From NCBI GenBank assembly GCA_001464625.1, contig LNFJ01000004.1, forward strand, positions 62,001-126,000: a stretch of DNA of 64,000 bases, in the 5' to 3' direction. The DNA comes from Bacteroidia bacterium Ga0077558 (GTDB lineage Bacteria > Bacteroidota > Bacteroidia > Chitinophagales > Chitinophagaceae). The notes beneath the pieces were generated by a model. It did not search any database, had not been told where the DNA came from, and saw nothing but the letters and a program-made list of their open reading frames with translations. The position numbers and the translations under genes are program-made. Below are positions 44,637 to 53,670 of the stretch, in pieces (the stretch's first letter is position 1; the number at the start of each line of letters is the position of its first letter).

Positions 44637-45281
44637 ATGAGGAAACTTGTTGTGTCCATGAATATAACACTTGATGGGTATATGGCATCCGGGAATGGAA
44701 GTATTGACTGGCATTTCCAACACTGGGTGCCGTCAATGGGTGAGGTACTTGCAAAGGAATTAAGCGAAGCTGATACAATTCTGCTGGGGAGAGTAACGTA
44801 TGAGGTAATGTCGCAATCATGGCCAGTAAGAGCATTGGATTTAACTTTGTCAAGAGAAGAATTGAGTTATACGAACATGATGAATAGTTATCTAAAGGTT
44901 ACTGTTTCCGGCACTTTGAAGGAGACAACATGGAATAATTCAATTATTATATGTAGAAATATCAGGCAAGAAATAATTAACCTAAAGAAGAAGCCCGGAA
45001 AAAATATAATGTTGTATGGAAGTGGTAACCTGGTGAACCTGCTTGTACGCTACAATTTAGTAGATGAGTTTCAATTGTGGTTGCATCCGGTTATTGAAGG
45101 AAATGGGAACCCTTTATTTATGGCGCTAAAAAACAAAAAAAATCTTCGGCTTACTAAATTTAAAGCCTTTGACTCTGGTGTACTTCTTGCTTGCTATGAA
45201 ATGAAGGGTAACAACGATGCATCACTACCCAAAAAACCGATGTTCCAAGTACCTGTAACAAAAAAACTAAATATCAGCTAA
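44637..45281 (+). CDS. RibD C-terminal/dihydrofolate reductase-like protein, copy 2
   Basis: From the ATG at 44637 the protein is about 214 residues with RKLVVSMNITLDGYMASGNG, DTILLGRVTYEVMSQSW, PGKNIMLYGSGNLVNLLVRY and VDEFQLWLHPVIEGNGNPLF. This is the same fold as 30980-31558 but with a longer C terminus. An NADPH-dependent reductase is expected. The start at 44577 would read through the promoter-like box. It leads a run with a hydrolase and a DUF1801 gene. Confidence 0.88.
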   Translation: MRKLVVSMNITLDGYMASGNGSIDWHFQHWVPSMGEVLAKELSEADTILLGRVTYEVMSQSWPVRALDLTLSREELSYTNMMNSYLKVTVSGTLKETTWNNSIIICRNIRQEIINLKKKPGKNIMLYGSGNLVNLLVRYNLVDEFQLWLHPVIEGNGNPLFMALKNKKNLRLTKFKAFDSGVLLACYEMKGNNDASLPKKPMFQVPVTKKLNIS

Positions 45282-45293
45282 ATATTGAAAGCA

Positions 45294-46082
45294 ATGAAAA
45301 AGGTGTTGTCAAAAGACGGAACATTAATAGCATATGAATTAATCGGCAAAGGCCCCATATTATTATTAATTGATGGAGCAATGGCGTATAGGGAACACAG
45401 AGGAAGCAGGCCACTTGCTCTTGAGTTGTCGGATTCTTTTACTATTGTAACCTACGACAGAAGAGGCCGTGGAGAAAGTTCAGATACAAACCCCTATTCT
45501 GTTCAAAAAGAGATTGATGATATCGAAGCAATAATTAAAGAAACCGGCTCGCCTGTTAACCTTTATGGATTTTCTTCGGGTTCAGTATTGGCTTTACTAG
45601 CCGCAGCTACGCTTGGTTCAAGGATTTCCAAACTGGCAATGCTTGAACCGCCTTTCAGTGAGGATACTGATGCTTCCAAAAAGGAGTTTGCCGAATATTC
45701 AAATCATATGAAAAAATTAATTTCAACCGGGGAATACAGTGAGGCAGTGTCTTTTTTTCTGAGTGACATGATTCCAGCCGATATTCTTGAACATATAAAA
45801 CAATCACCGGACTGGAAATTGATGGAGCAAGTTGCCCCAACTTTATCATACGATAATGAAATATTGGGAAATGGCTCAGTCCCCATACAATCCGCAGCGA
45901 AAGTAAATATTCCAACGCTTGTTCTGGTGGGTGCAGAAAGCCCAGCTTTTAAACACACCGCTGCAGCTGATTTAACCAAAGGCTTATCCAAAGCAAATCT
46001 CCAGGTAATTGAAGGACAATCAACATTGATAGAGCCAGCCATTCTTGCACCTATATTAAAAACATTCTTTCAAAACAATTAA
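45294..46082 (+). CDS. Alpha/beta hydrolase
   Basis: From the ATG at 45294 the product is about 262 residues. It has VTYDRRGRGESSD, NLYGFSSGSVLALLAAATLG with the nucleophile serine in G-F-S-S-G, LVLVGAESPAF carrying an acid in the expected region, and a late loop VIEGQSTLIEP where the triad histidine would normally be. No histidine is seen there, so the triad may be incomplete. It is 12 bp after the reductase gene and 3 bp ahead of the DUF1801 gene. Confidence 0.85.
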   Translation: MKKVLSKDGTLIAYELIGKGPILLLIDGAMAYREHRGSRPLALELSDSFTIVTYDRRGRGESSDTNPYSVQKEIDDIEAIIKETGSPVNLYGFSSGSVLALLAAATLGSRISKLAMLEPPFSEDTDASKKEFAEYSNHMKKLISTGEYSEAVSFFLSDMIPADILEHIKQSPDWKLMEQVAPTLSYDNEILGNGSVPIQSAAKVNIPTLVLVGAESPAFKHTAAADLTKGLSKANLQVIEGQSTLIEPAILAPILKTFFQNN

Positions 46083-46085
46083 AAT

Positions 46086-46445
46086 ATGAACCTCGTTGAC
46101 AACTATTTGAAATCTCTTACAGAAAATAAGCGGCTTGTACTACAACAACTACGTAAAGTGATACTAACTTCTGCACCCGGTGTTGAAGAGTATATTAGTA
46201 CCGGGGTTCCTGCATTCCGGTATAGAGGGAGATATCTAGTAAGCATGGGGGCATCTAAAAACCATTTGTCTCTTTTTGTAATGCAAGGCGAAGCGTTAAG
46301 AGAAATTAAAGAAGACCTCACGAAATATGAAATATCATCTAAAGTAATCCGGTTTACAGAGAGCAAACCTTTAAGTATTTCACTTGTAAAGAAAATTCTA
46401 TACTTCCGGTTTAAAGAAATAAATAATAGTTCTATTACCCAGTAA
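46086..46445 (+). CDS. DUF1801/YdhG-like protein, copy 1
   Basis: The 119-residue protein reads VDNYLKSLTENKRLVLQQLR, APGVEEYISTGVPAFRYRGR, YLVSMGASKNHLSLFVMQGE and ends with a basic FRFKEI. This is the DUF1801 fold (YdhG-like, sometimes called an iron chaperone). Its sibling is at 55822-56187. It is 3 bp downstream of the hydrolase gene. Confidence 0.88.
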   Translation: MNLVDNYLKSLTENKRLVLQQLRKVILTSAPGVEEYISTGVPAFRYRGRYLVSMGASKNHLSLFVMQGEALREIKEDLTKYEISSKVIRFTESKPLSISLVKKILYFRFKEINNSSITQ

Positions 46446-46448
46446 AAT

Positions 46449-46467
46449 AAGTAATGTTTAATTACTT
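46449..46467 (+). terminator. AT-rich hairpin after the DUF1801 gene
   Basis: AAGTAAT (46449-46455), loop GTTTA and ATTACTT (46461-46467) form a perfect 7-bp stem directly after the DUF1801 stop, followed by TACTT. The stem has few GC pairs, so it could be a weak terminator. Confidence 0.35.
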
Positions 46468-46596
46468 TACTTAAAACTGGCGTTATCGTTTCCAGGAGCC
46501 CTGTGCCTTTCTGGTGTAAATGATTTATTTAATATGGTATGCAATATAAGCTTCTGGCGGTAACTTTAATATAGCTTATTAATGAAGGATTACCGG

Positions 46597-46992
46597 TCAC
46601 AACATTTCAACTATTTGAATATTGTTTCCGCAAGTGTCATTAAATACTGCAATTCTCACGGTACCCATTTCTGTTGGTTTTACGCTGAATTGTACTCCAA
46701 GTGAAACAAGGCGTTCATATTCCTTTTGAACATCTTCAGTATTAAATTGAGTATAGGGGATACCTGCATCAAACAAAGCTTTTTGGTAAACTCTGGCTGG
46801 TTCAAAATGAACCGGTGCCGGCTCCAATAACACTTCAGGCCCATCTTGTTGTTCTTTGCTAACCACTGTCAACCATCTGTTGTTTCCATCCAATGGCACA
46901 TCCACTTTTTTAACGAAGCCCAATTTTTCAGTGTAAAACTCCAGTGCTTTTTGCTGGTCTGAAACCGGGATACTGATAACTTTTACTTTCAT
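46597..46992 (-). CDS. VOC family protein (glyoxalase-like)
   Basis: The 131-residue protein starts VKVISIPVSDQQKALEFYTE and has GNNRWLTVVSKEQQDGPEVL, EDVQKEYERLVSLGVQFSVK and the end VAVFNDTCGNNIQIVEM-like (read as RIAVFNDTCGNNIQIVE). This is the common glyoxalase-superfamily member next to AraC or YciI genes. The gene for an AraC-type protein lies 17 bp upstream on the same strand. Confidence 0.88.
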   Translation of the reverse strand: MKVKVISIPVSDQQKALEFYTEKLGFVKKVDVPLDGNNRWLTVVSKEQQDGPEVLLEPAPVHFEPARVYQKALFDAGIPYTQFNTEDVQKEYERLVSLGVQFSVKPTEMGTVRIAVFNDTCGNNIQIVEML

Positions 46993-47009
46993 GTCCTTAG
47001 GTTTTAAAT

Positions 47010-47429
47010 TTAATAACCCAAAGATTCGTTATCTAAATTATATGGCCCTTGCGAAAGTTGCTTTTTTAAAAATTCAGTGGGTGAAAATCCCGTTCTGTGC
47101 TTAAATAATGTGCTAAATGAGTTGGGGCATTCGAAACCTATGGCAAAACAAGTTTCTGTTATGCTTAATCCCGTTTTTAGATACTCCTTTGCTTTTTCAA
47201 GTCGCTTATCGGTGAGATACTGCTTTGGAGTTTGCCCGTAATATTTCTTAAATAAACGTAATAGATGAAATTTAGAAACGAACAAAGTATGCGAAAGAAA
47301 ATCGAGGTTCAAATCATTATGATAATTAGTATTAATATAATTCCTGATTCCAATTACAGTTTGTAGTTGTAACTGGTTGGAATAAACTGTTCCCCTGATT
47401 TTTTGGAGTTCACTTTCGTAGTATGTCAT
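47010..47429 (-). CDS. AraC family DNA-binding protein (HTH only)
   Basis: From the ATG at 47429 the product is about 139 residues. It consists almost entirely of an AraC HTH pair: LNLDFLSHTLFVSKFHLLRL FKKYYGQTPKQY in the first helix region, and ETCFAIGFECPNSFSTLFKH plus RTGFSPTEFL in the second. It has no sensor domain. It should act with the VOC gene downstream. The ATG at 47504 would add 25 residues with no sign of a domain. Confidence 0.85.
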   Translation of the reverse strand: MTYYESELQKIRGTVYSNQLQLQTVIGIRNYINTNYHNDLNLDFLSHTLFVSKFHLLRLFKKYYGQTPKQYLTDKRLEKAKEYLKTGLSITETCFAIGFECPNSFSTLFKHRTGFSPTEFLKKQLSQGPYNLDNESLGY

Positions 47430-47573
47430 TACTGAAATTTGACTAAGGTAAAAATAACAAGTTCGATGAAATTTACTTATACGCTTCGTAAAAAACTGCA
47501 ACAACTATTAAGAAATAGCAAAAGGGGCAAATAGTATGTGAAAATCAGATACTTGTATCAATTAATTTCAAAC

Positions 47574-47984
47574 TTATACAAGGCTTTTTGTTACTGGTCT
47601 CAAAACCCACGAAATAATCGTCAAGATAGCAAACAAAAGCGGCCAGATGTAAACTCCTATCGAATCACCACAAACCAGGTGAGAGATAAAAGCTCCTGAC
47701 ATTACAAAGAAAACACCTGCATAGGCCCATTCCTTTACCAATAACAATCCGGGCACAGCGATAACTATTGCCCCAAGTATCTTCCATACACCAAGAATTG
47801 TCAAAACATAAACCGGAAAGCCGAGGTGAATGATTCCCTCTTTATTTACCTGGACCTGCATAATATCCGTAATTCCCCCTGTTAGCAGGCACATTAGAAG
47901 TAATATAGTGACAATCCAATAACCTATAATTTTGACTTTTGTTGTCTTGCCCTTTGTTTCAACAGATGTCTCTAATGCTTTCAT
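47574..47984 (-). CDS. DoxX-like family membrane protein
   Basis: The 136-residue protein has four helices and DoxX_2 features: VNKEGIIHLGFPVYVLTILG, VWKILGAIVIAVPGLLLVKE and WAYAGVFFVMSGAFISHLVC. It is a sibling of 30578-30964. It is single on the minus strand, between the AraC gene and the sigma factor gene. Confidence 0.88.
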   Translation of the reverse strand: MKALETSVETKGKTTKVKIIGYWIVTILLLMCLLTGGITDIMQVQVNKEGIIHLGFPVYVLTILGVWKILGAIVIAVPGLLLVKEWAYAGVFFVMSGAFISHLVCGDSIGVYIWPLLFAILTIISWVLRPVTKSLV

Positions 47985-48124
47985 TTATTCAAAAATTTGA
48001 TTTATACCCTTATGAGGTTTGAGCTATTAAAAATTGGACAATAAGAGCTGAATTTTTTAGCTTTAATAAGCGTTACTCATGGTCTACTCACCATCAGCGG
48101 TAATTTGGGAATACAAGATGTTAA

Positions 48125-49366
48125 TTATTGCCGGCTTAACCTATCAATCTTATGCCGGATGGTCATTTGGTCAATCTGGGATTTCGCCAAACCGAGTGCA
48201 GAGAGGAACATATTTTTTGCTTTACAATTATCAATACCCGTGTAAAGCTCTCCCAATAGTGTAAAGTAGAAATGATTGCTTGTTAAATTTAGTTTCTCAG
48301 CTTCTATTAGTGCTTCGGTATTGCCTTTAACTTTACAAACTGCATAAATACGGCTGAGAGCAACCATAGGGGAGTAATTTAATTGCAGCAATAAATCATA
48401 GTGGCATAAAATGTTCTCCCATTTAAAAATCGTATCTTCTTTTATGCTATGCCAGAAAGCAATGCCTGCTTCAAGATGGTAAGAACTCAATTCTTCCCCC
48501 TGTGCTGCATGTCCAAGATACATTCCACCTTGATGTATTAAATCTTCATTCCAAAGCGACTTATCCTGGTTATCGTAAAGGATAAAATGATTGCTATCAG
48601 TTTGCCTAGCATCAAATCTTGAGGTGTGAAAACACATTAATGCAATCAGTGCATTTGTCTTAGGCTGATTGGTAATTTCAACCTCTGTTAACTGCTTTGC
48701 TAAACGTAAAGCTTCAAGACAAAAATCTTTACGTAACGATTGATTTTGAGTACTTGAGCAATAACCTTCATTAAAAAGAAGATAAATAATATGCAGAACG
48801 TTATCAAGCCTTGCGTTGATTTGCCAGTCTGCGGGGAACTCCATCTTAATCTTTTCAGTCCGCAATTTTTCCTTTGCTCTGAATAGTCGCTTATTGATAG
48901 TCTCTTTACTTGTTAAAAAGGCCTCAGCTATTTCATCAATTCCAAAGCCACAAAGGATGCGTAGGGCTAGGCCTATCTGTGCTTCACTTGCAATGGCAGG
49001 ATTGCAAATAGCGAACATCATTTGCAATTCGCTGTCCCTGATATTTTCGTTAGAAAATTCAATTTCCTCAATTTCAACCAAAGAGTGTTCAGAGTCTTTT
49101 AAAGCAGGAATTATTTTATTGGCAAATACCTGGGTTCGCCTAAAATGATGAAAAGCCTTTTGTCTGGCAACCAAATAGAGCCAGGCTGTTGGATTGGCGG
49201 GAACACCATTCTTATTCCATGACTCAGTTGCTACTAAAAAAGTATCGCTTACAATATCTTCCGCAATCTCAATATGCTGCAAGCCAAACTTTCGGCTGAT
49301 TACAGCAACCATTTTTGCAAACTCCCTGCGAAATAAATATGCTATCAAATCATTTCGTACTTCCAT
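48125..49366 (-). CDS. ECF sigma factor with DUF6596 domain
   Basis: The protein is about 413 residues. It has a sigma-70 region 2 (FAKMVAVISRKFGLQHIEIA, EDIVSDTFLVATESW) and region 4 (IGLALRILCGFGIDEIAEAF, LTSKETINKRLFRAKEKLR), followed by a long helical DUF6596/TPR-like C-terminal domain. This is the extended ECF type (ECF42 group) that is often encoded beside YciI/DGPF proteins, as here. No anti-sigma factor is visible, in keeping with the group. A GTG at 49372 would add two residues. Confidence 0.92.
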   Translation of the reverse strand: MEVRNDLIAYLFRREFAKMVAVISRKFGLQHIEIAEDIVSDTFLVATESWNKNGVPANPTAWLYLVARQKAFHHFRRTQVFANKIIPALKDSEHSLVEIEEIEFSNENIRDSELQMMFAICNPAIASEAQIGLALRILCGFGIDEIAEAFLTSKETINKRLFRAKEKLRTEKIKMEFPADWQINARLDNVLHIIYLLFNEGYCSSTQNQSLRKDFCLEALRLAKQLTEVEITNQPKTNALIALMCFHTSRFDARQTDSNHFILYDNQDKSLWNEDLIHQGGMYLGHAAQGEELSSYHLEAGIAFWHSIKEDTIFKWENILCHYDLLLQLNYSPMVALSRIYAVCKVKGNTEALIEAEKLNLTSNHFYFTLLGELYTGIDNCKAKNMFLSALGLAKSQIDQMTIRHKIDRLSRQ

Positions 49367-49411
49367 TTTCACCTGAAATATTTCACAGAAATTCAGTTGT
49401 TAACTCATTAT

Positions 49412-49747
49412 TTAATAGAGTGGCCTAATTTCTACAGTTCCACCCTCGTCTATTCCGGGGCATCCGTGTGCCAGGGTTGTTGCTTCATCAAGCGACTCTG
49501 CCATTACAATAATAAACCCACCCAATTTTTCTTTTACTTCAACAAACGGGCCATCTGTAATAATGCCACCAGCCTTAAGCACTTTCCCTTCCTGGGCAAG
49601 ACGTTTACCACCCGGAACTAATTTTCCCTGTAAAGCAATTCCCTCTACCCACTCTTGCCACCTTTTGGTAAGGTCACTCATTTTTTCAGGAGTTGCCTTG
49701 CTATAGTCATAATCGGGTTGACGAAACAGTAATAAAAACTCTTTCAT
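49412..49747 (-). CDS. YciI family (DGPF) protein
   Basis: The 111-residue protein starts EFLLLFRQPDYDYSKATPEK, contains GKRLAQEGKVLKAGGIITDG and PFVEVKEKLGGFIIVMAESL, and ends CPGIDEGGTVEIRPLY. The D-G-P-F motif (ITDGPFVEVKE) defines the group. Such proteins accompany ECF42 sigma factors and may bind a ligand. It is encoded immediately upstream of the sigma factor gene, 45 bp away. Confidence 0.93.
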   Translation of the reverse strand: MKEFLLLFRQPDYDYSKATPEKMSDLTKRWQEWVEGIALQGKLVPGGKRLAQEGKVLKAGGIITDGPFVEVKEKLGGFIIVMAESLDEATTLAHGCPGIDEGGTVEIRPLY

Positions 49748-50144
49748 AGTTATATATTTTACAGTAATAATTATATTCCCGCATCTTAATAATAAATAAT
49801 CGAATAGAAATTGGACAAAGTTGAAGAACTTTATTTTTTATAACCTCGCCTGAATTTCACTTTATATCATCGATATATTTTCCGGACAATATTTGCTGTT
49901 TCACTTGTACATCCTGATTTCATGATAAGCGCAGAAATTTAATTACCTCTTTCTATAGTTCTACCCATTACCGAATCAGCTTCAACAAAAATTCATTTCT
50001 CCAGATACCTATTTGGTGGTACTCCGCAGACTTTCCTGATTTGATTTCCAGGTCTACTTTAAATTTGCTTAATTAGATACATTGCTTTACTACCTACCAC
50101 CCTTTCAAATAATGATTGCAGTATAAAATGCCCTGCTACCTATC
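49748..50144. other. 397-bp stretch with only degenerate protein-like frames
   Basis: No intact gene is seen. On the minus strand (about 49995-50095) a short frame reads PGNQIRKVCGVPPNRYLEK, followed by a stop. This looks like the last part of an AraC-type or other regulator, but the frame is interrupted by stops before and after it. It may be a decayed gene; I cannot name the parent family with confidence. Confidence 0.25.
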
Positions 50145-50687
50145 TCAATCTATCTTTATCAGAACATTTATGCCACCATATCCAAATGTTTTATGCTGAC
50201 TGTAAAGACCAGAAGTATTAAAAGAACTAACCCTGTGATAGTCTAAGAAGAAAATAAAACGTTTTATCCTATACCCGGTAGCTAAACCCCAGAAAATGGC
50301 TCCGTTGTTTAAAACCTTTTCATGTCCTGCCGCATCATACACAATTGTTTTTGAGAAAATTCCTGCGCCTGCTTGTGGTTCAATAAAGAATTTCTTTAAC
50401 CGCTTCTGGTATCCAACTAGCAACGGAAGTAATGCAAAATTGGAAGGATAGGGGATTACATAATTTGTACGAGTGCCGATTTTTGAAAAACTTATGGCCG
50501 CTGTAATAGCATCATCATTTTTAAGATTAAATTGACTTTTGAAAGTAAAACCAACACTTACCAGTGTACCTCCTTCCAGCGGTGGTTGCAGCCCAACTCC
50601 TATAAAGTACTCTGCCTTTTCTTTTTGTGCAGCAGCAGTAAATACAATAATAACCACCGCAATAAACGTAAGTAAATAAAATTTCAT
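50145..50687 (-). CDS. Outer-membrane beta-barrel-like hypothetical protein
   Basis: The 180-residue protein has a signal peptide (LLTFIAVVIIVFTAAAQ) and alternating strands ending in aromatic residues: YFIGVGLQPPLEGGTLVSVG, FALLPLLVGYQKRLKKFFIE, AIFWGLATGYRIKRFIFFLD, YGGINVLIKID. The closing strand and repeated G-x-G turns fit a small outer-membrane barrel. No family is recognised. It is alone on the minus strand. Confidence 0.65.
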   Translation of the reverse strand: MKFYLLTFIAVVIIVFTAAAQKEKAEYFIGVGLQPPLEGGTLVSVGFTFKSQFNLKNDDAITAAISFSKIGTRTNYVIPYPSNFALLPLLVGYQKRLKKFFIEPQAGAGIFSKTIVYDAAGHEKVLNNGAIFWGLATGYRIKRFIFFLDYHRVSSFNTSGLYSQHKTFGYGGINVLIKID

Positions 50688-50889
50688 TGGTATTATTCTT
50701 TCTAAAGCAAATCAAAGTTTGAAAAAAAACAAATTAAGGACAGTGCCATTCATCTAAATAAAATATAAAGCCATTTGTTGCATCTGAAATGCATTTAACA
50801 GCGTACTAATGTGTTTTTCATTTTCCGCTTCAAACATTTTTCTTTGCAGCTTGCCTAACTTTGTATAGAACAAGAGAAACGATATTTCG

Positions 50890-51405
50890 ATGACTACTAT
50901 TACTAAAGCTGACATTACTCATGCAGCAATTCTTGCTCATATTGGTAAGAAAACCTTTATTGAGTCACATGGTATGAGTGCCCCGGAGAAGGACATCAAT
51001 GAATTTGTGCGTATGAAATTTAACGAAGCAGCAATTCTTAAAGAATTAAACTCCCCAGGAGCATTATTTTATATTATTTATGTAAATGGCAATCCGGCAG
51101 GATATTCCAAAATTGTTTTGAACGCCGTTCATTCAAAAGTGCCATTGCCTGATATTACGAAACTGGAACGTATATTTCTTTTACAGCAACACTACGGAAC
51201 AAGCATAGGTAAGGAATTATTTAATTTCATTCTCAGATTATCAAAAATGTTTAACCAATCGGGAATGTGGCTGTATGTGTGGACAGAAAATAAAAGAGCC
51301 ATTAATTTTTATAAAAAAAACGGGTTTGAAATTATAGACGACTACAATTATAAGATTTCGGATACTCATTCAAATCCCAACTATTGTATGTTTCTAAAGT
51401 ATTAG
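50890..51405 (+). CDS. GNAT family N-acetyltransferase
   Basis: The 171-residue protein has ITHAAILAHIGKKTFIESHG at the N terminus, KLERIFLLQQHYGTSIGKEL as the beta-4 strand with the acetyl-CoA loop, and WLYVWTENKRAINFYKKNGF. The loop Q-Q-H-Y-G-T-S-I-G is a looser Q/R-x-x-G-x-G/A match. It resembles spermidine/PaiA-like acetyltransferases. The substrate is not assigned. Confidence 0.85.
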   Translation: MTTITKADITHAAILAHIGKKTFIESHGMSAPEKDINEFVRMKFNEAAILKELNSPGALFYIIYVNGNPAGYSKIVLNAVHSKVPLPDITKLERIFLLQQHYGTSIGKELFNFILRLSKMFNQSGMWLYVWTENKRAINFYKKNGFEIIDDYNYKISDTHSNPNYCMFLKY

Positions 51406-51586
51406 AATTCTTTGTCTTTAAGAACGGGTTTTTGTAAAGAACGCCTCATATACAGCTACAGAACGCAAGTTATTTCCTATCAATGCCTTTATTCCAAAGA
51501 TTTTTGTTGTATAGCTATAATTAGTGCTTAGCCACATTCTTGTATTTATATATTTCACAAATTTGTTTCCAACTAAATTAACTGTT

Positions 51587-52084
51587 ATGTGGAAGGCAAT
51601 TTTGAAAACGGGTTTATTAGTCGGAACGCTGGACATTATCGCTGCTTGCTTACAGGCCTGGCTATCAAATGGAGTTAAACCAGCCTCAGTTCTCAAGTAT
51701 GTTGCAAGCGGTGTGTTTGGAAGAAAGGCATTTTCAGGCGGTTTTGATATGATGGCCTGGGGATTACTCTTTCATTTCATAATTGCGTTTGCCTGTGTTA
51801 TTGTCTTTTATTGGGCTTATCCCAAAATGCATTTTTTATGGCGTAACCATCTCTTAAATGCAATACTAATTGGCTTGGTTGCCTGGTCTGTTACTAATCT
51901 TATCATCCTCCCTGCAAGTAATGTTCCTGCGCCTCGTTTTTCGTTTAGCCGGGCAGCACAGGCTTTTGGGATTTTAACTATCTGCATTGGCTTGCCATTA
52001 AGTGTTATGGCAAAAAAATATTACCTGCCGGTCCAAGATGATGATAAAGTTTCAACACAAGATAACAGACCACGGACTAACTAG
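51587..52084 (+). CDS. Four-helix membrane protein of unknown function
   Basis: From the ATG at 51587 the product is about 165 residues with four helices: ILKTGLLVGTLDIIAACLQA, WGLLFHFIIAFACVIVFYWA, LNAILIGLVAWSVTNLIILP and GILTICIGLPLSVMAKKYYL. The segment VLKYVASGVFGRKAFSGG, then the four-helix layout, resembles DUF1440-like proteins, but this is uncertain. The earlier ATG at 51524 would add 21 residues and fall in the upstream intergenic region. Confidence 0.65.
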   Translation: MWKAILKTGLLVGTLDIIAACLQAWLSNGVKPASVLKYVASGVFGRKAFSGGFDMMAWGLLFHFIIAFACVIVFYWAYPKMHFLWRNHLLNAILIGLVAWSVTNLIILPASNVPAPRFSFSRAAQAFGILTICIGLPLSVMAKKYYLPVQDDDKVSTQDNRPRTN

Positions 52085-52092
52085 TATTGCTA

Positions 52093-53205
52093 TCAAAATT
52101 TATAAATGACTACTCTTAGTCTCCTGTTATTACCGTTGTCCCGGATAAGCAAAGCCGGATAACTATCTGTGGAAACTATATCAATAATTTCCGGGTCCGC
52201 CATTCCAAGTTTATCTTTAATATGCGTAATGGTAGCTCCTTCATCATATGTTTCGAAAAGCGATAAGGTAGTATTCGTTCCGTTTACACCTCCTCCAAAA
52301 ATTATGTGCTTTTTATTTGCTGGATTAAGCCAGACACCTTTTATATAGGCAGAAGGTAAAGAGCCTGACTCTGTGCTTTTAAACAGATACTTCCATTGCG
52401 TACCTTCCACTTTACTTAAAGCTCCTTCCATACCCACATAAAGCACACCGGGGTTTGATTGAAATGTTTCCAGGCAATTGGGTCTTCGGTTTTCCCACTC
52501 ATAGTTTTTGCCTATGAATTGATTCAATGTACCAAGCTGAACGGGGTCGGTTGCATCAATACTGTATTTCCCTAGCCATGCATGGTCTAATGGAGCCTCT
52601 GAGCCCTGAAATATCTCATTCGGATTTCCATCCAAAAAATTGATAACACAGTCGATGCCAAAATAAGACTCTGTTCTGTAATTCTGCCTGTGCCAGTTTT
52701 GTCCGCCATCTTTTGAAATGGCGATTGTAGCACCACCAAGATTTGCAAAAACCTGATTGGGAAAACCGGGCCTCACTCTGATATCGGAGTAGGTTTCGTA
52801 TCTGCTATTCCTGATATCAAAAACCGGTGAGCTGACCGGCTGCCATGTAAGTCCGGCATCACTCGAAATGTATAATGATTTTTCGGTTGCATTGTTTGAT
52901 TCTGCAGCAGCAATAAACTTTCCGGCAACATAGGGATGATTGTAAAGCAGGTTGATTTTCTTTCCATCCAATCCGGCTCTTTGCCAAACCCTATCTGAAA
53001 TTTTCATCTTCCAAACCCCATCATTAGTGGCAACAAATAGGTCTCCCAAGCGGTAGAACATCATTGCGGGTGTAGGAATGGTAACAGATGAAACGTTTGA
53101 TACGTAACCATAATCCAGAAGTTCGCCTTGCTTTGATGAAGAACCATTTTTTTTACATCCCATTAGAATTACTACCGACGATAATACAGTTATTAGATTT
53201 CGCAT
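52093..53205 (-). CDS. BNR/Asp-box propeller lipoprotein
   Basis: The 370-residue protein has a lipoprotein signal (ITVLSSVVILMGCKKNG, lipobox LMGC) and Asp-box repeats (SSDAGLTWQPV, SKDGGQNWHRQ, TYDEGATITH) of the BNR/VPS10 type, spaced for a beta-propeller. Such proteins bind glycans or act as surface adhesins; sialidase activity is not supported because no catalytic triad is visible. It stops 8 bp from the convergent membrane-protein gene. Confidence 0.82.
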   Translation of the reverse strand: MRNLITVLSSVVILMGCKKNGSSSKQGELLDYGYVSNVSSVTIPTPAMMFYRLGDLFVATNDGVWKMKISDRVWQRAGLDGKKINLLYNHPYVAGKFIAAAESNNATEKSLYISSDAGLTWQPVSSPVFDIRNSRYETYSDIRVRPGFPNQVFANLGGATIAISKDGGQNWHRQNYRTESYFGIDCVINFLDGNPNEIFQGSEAPLDHAWLGKYSIDATDPVQLGTLNQFIGKNYEWENRRPNCLETFQSNPGVLYVGMEGALSKVEGTQWKYLFKSTESGSLPSAYIKGVWLNPANKKHIIFGGGVNGTNTTLSLFETYDEGATITHIKDKLGMADPEIIDIVSTDSYPALLIRDNGNNRRLRVVIYKF

Positions 53206-53606
53206 AGATAAATATTTACTTTAAGGTTGTCTGACACCGCAATTTTAAAAACCGTTGCTCAAAAAAGAAGCAGCAGGTGTTAAATAAAAAATAAAGCAAA
53301 AAACAAACTATGAGTGAAACGATTTTCTGTACCACCGGCTACTTCCATTGCAAGTGTTGCCATCAATACACTTAATCAAAAGACCATATTCATATTATGT
53401 GTAAGCAAAGCAGGGAGTAAGGAAAGTAGCATATTATTTAACCTTAAATTTCCTGAATAGACAATTTTCGAAAATCACAAACGCCTAAACAAACTTCGCA
53501 ACCATTTAGTTGTTCACAAATCAATTTCCATTCGTCCAACAATATTTGCATTTTATATGATGATAACTGGCTTCTGTGTTTTTTGGGAAAAAATTGGAAA
53601 AAAATT
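53206..53606. other. 401-bp gene-free stretch upstream of the ArsR operon
   Basis: It separates the Asp-box lipoprotein gene from the ArsR operon. No convincing gene is seen. A minus-strand frame of 61 codons (53444-53629) overlaps the ArsR operator and has a low-complexity, cysteine-rich end, so I treat it as non-coding. Confidence 0.4.
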
Positions 53607-53636
53607 TGTGCAACCCGATAGTTGCACATATATTTG
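53605..53636 (+). promoter_or_regulatory. Bacteroidota-type promoter for the ArsR operon
   Basis: A TTTG element at 53605-53608 (-33) and TATATTTG at 53629-53636 (-7, matching TAnnTTTG) are separated by 20 bp. This matches the primary sigma factor promoter of Bacteroidota. The ATG of the ArsR gene is at 53671. Confidence 0.7.
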
Positions 53637-53651
53637 CAACCAGTAAGTTGC
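53607..53651 (+). promoter_or_regulatory. ArsR operator: two GCAAC-N6-GTTGC sites
   Basis: The first site is a perfect palindrome, TGTGCAAC (53607-53614) / GTTGCACA (53621-53628), with 6 bp between arms. The second is GCAAC (53636-53640) / GTTGC (53647-53651), also 6 bp apart. The sites are 26 bp apart and lie across the -33 and -7 elements, so binding of the encoded ArsR repressor would block transcription. The function is inferred from position. Confidence 0.7.
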
Positions 53652-53670
53652 GTATATAAACAAACATATT

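Noticed and set aside
53444..53629. Minus-strand frame of 61 residues before the ArsR gene
   Set aside because: Its start lies inside the ArsR operator and promoter, and it has no recognisable similarity.
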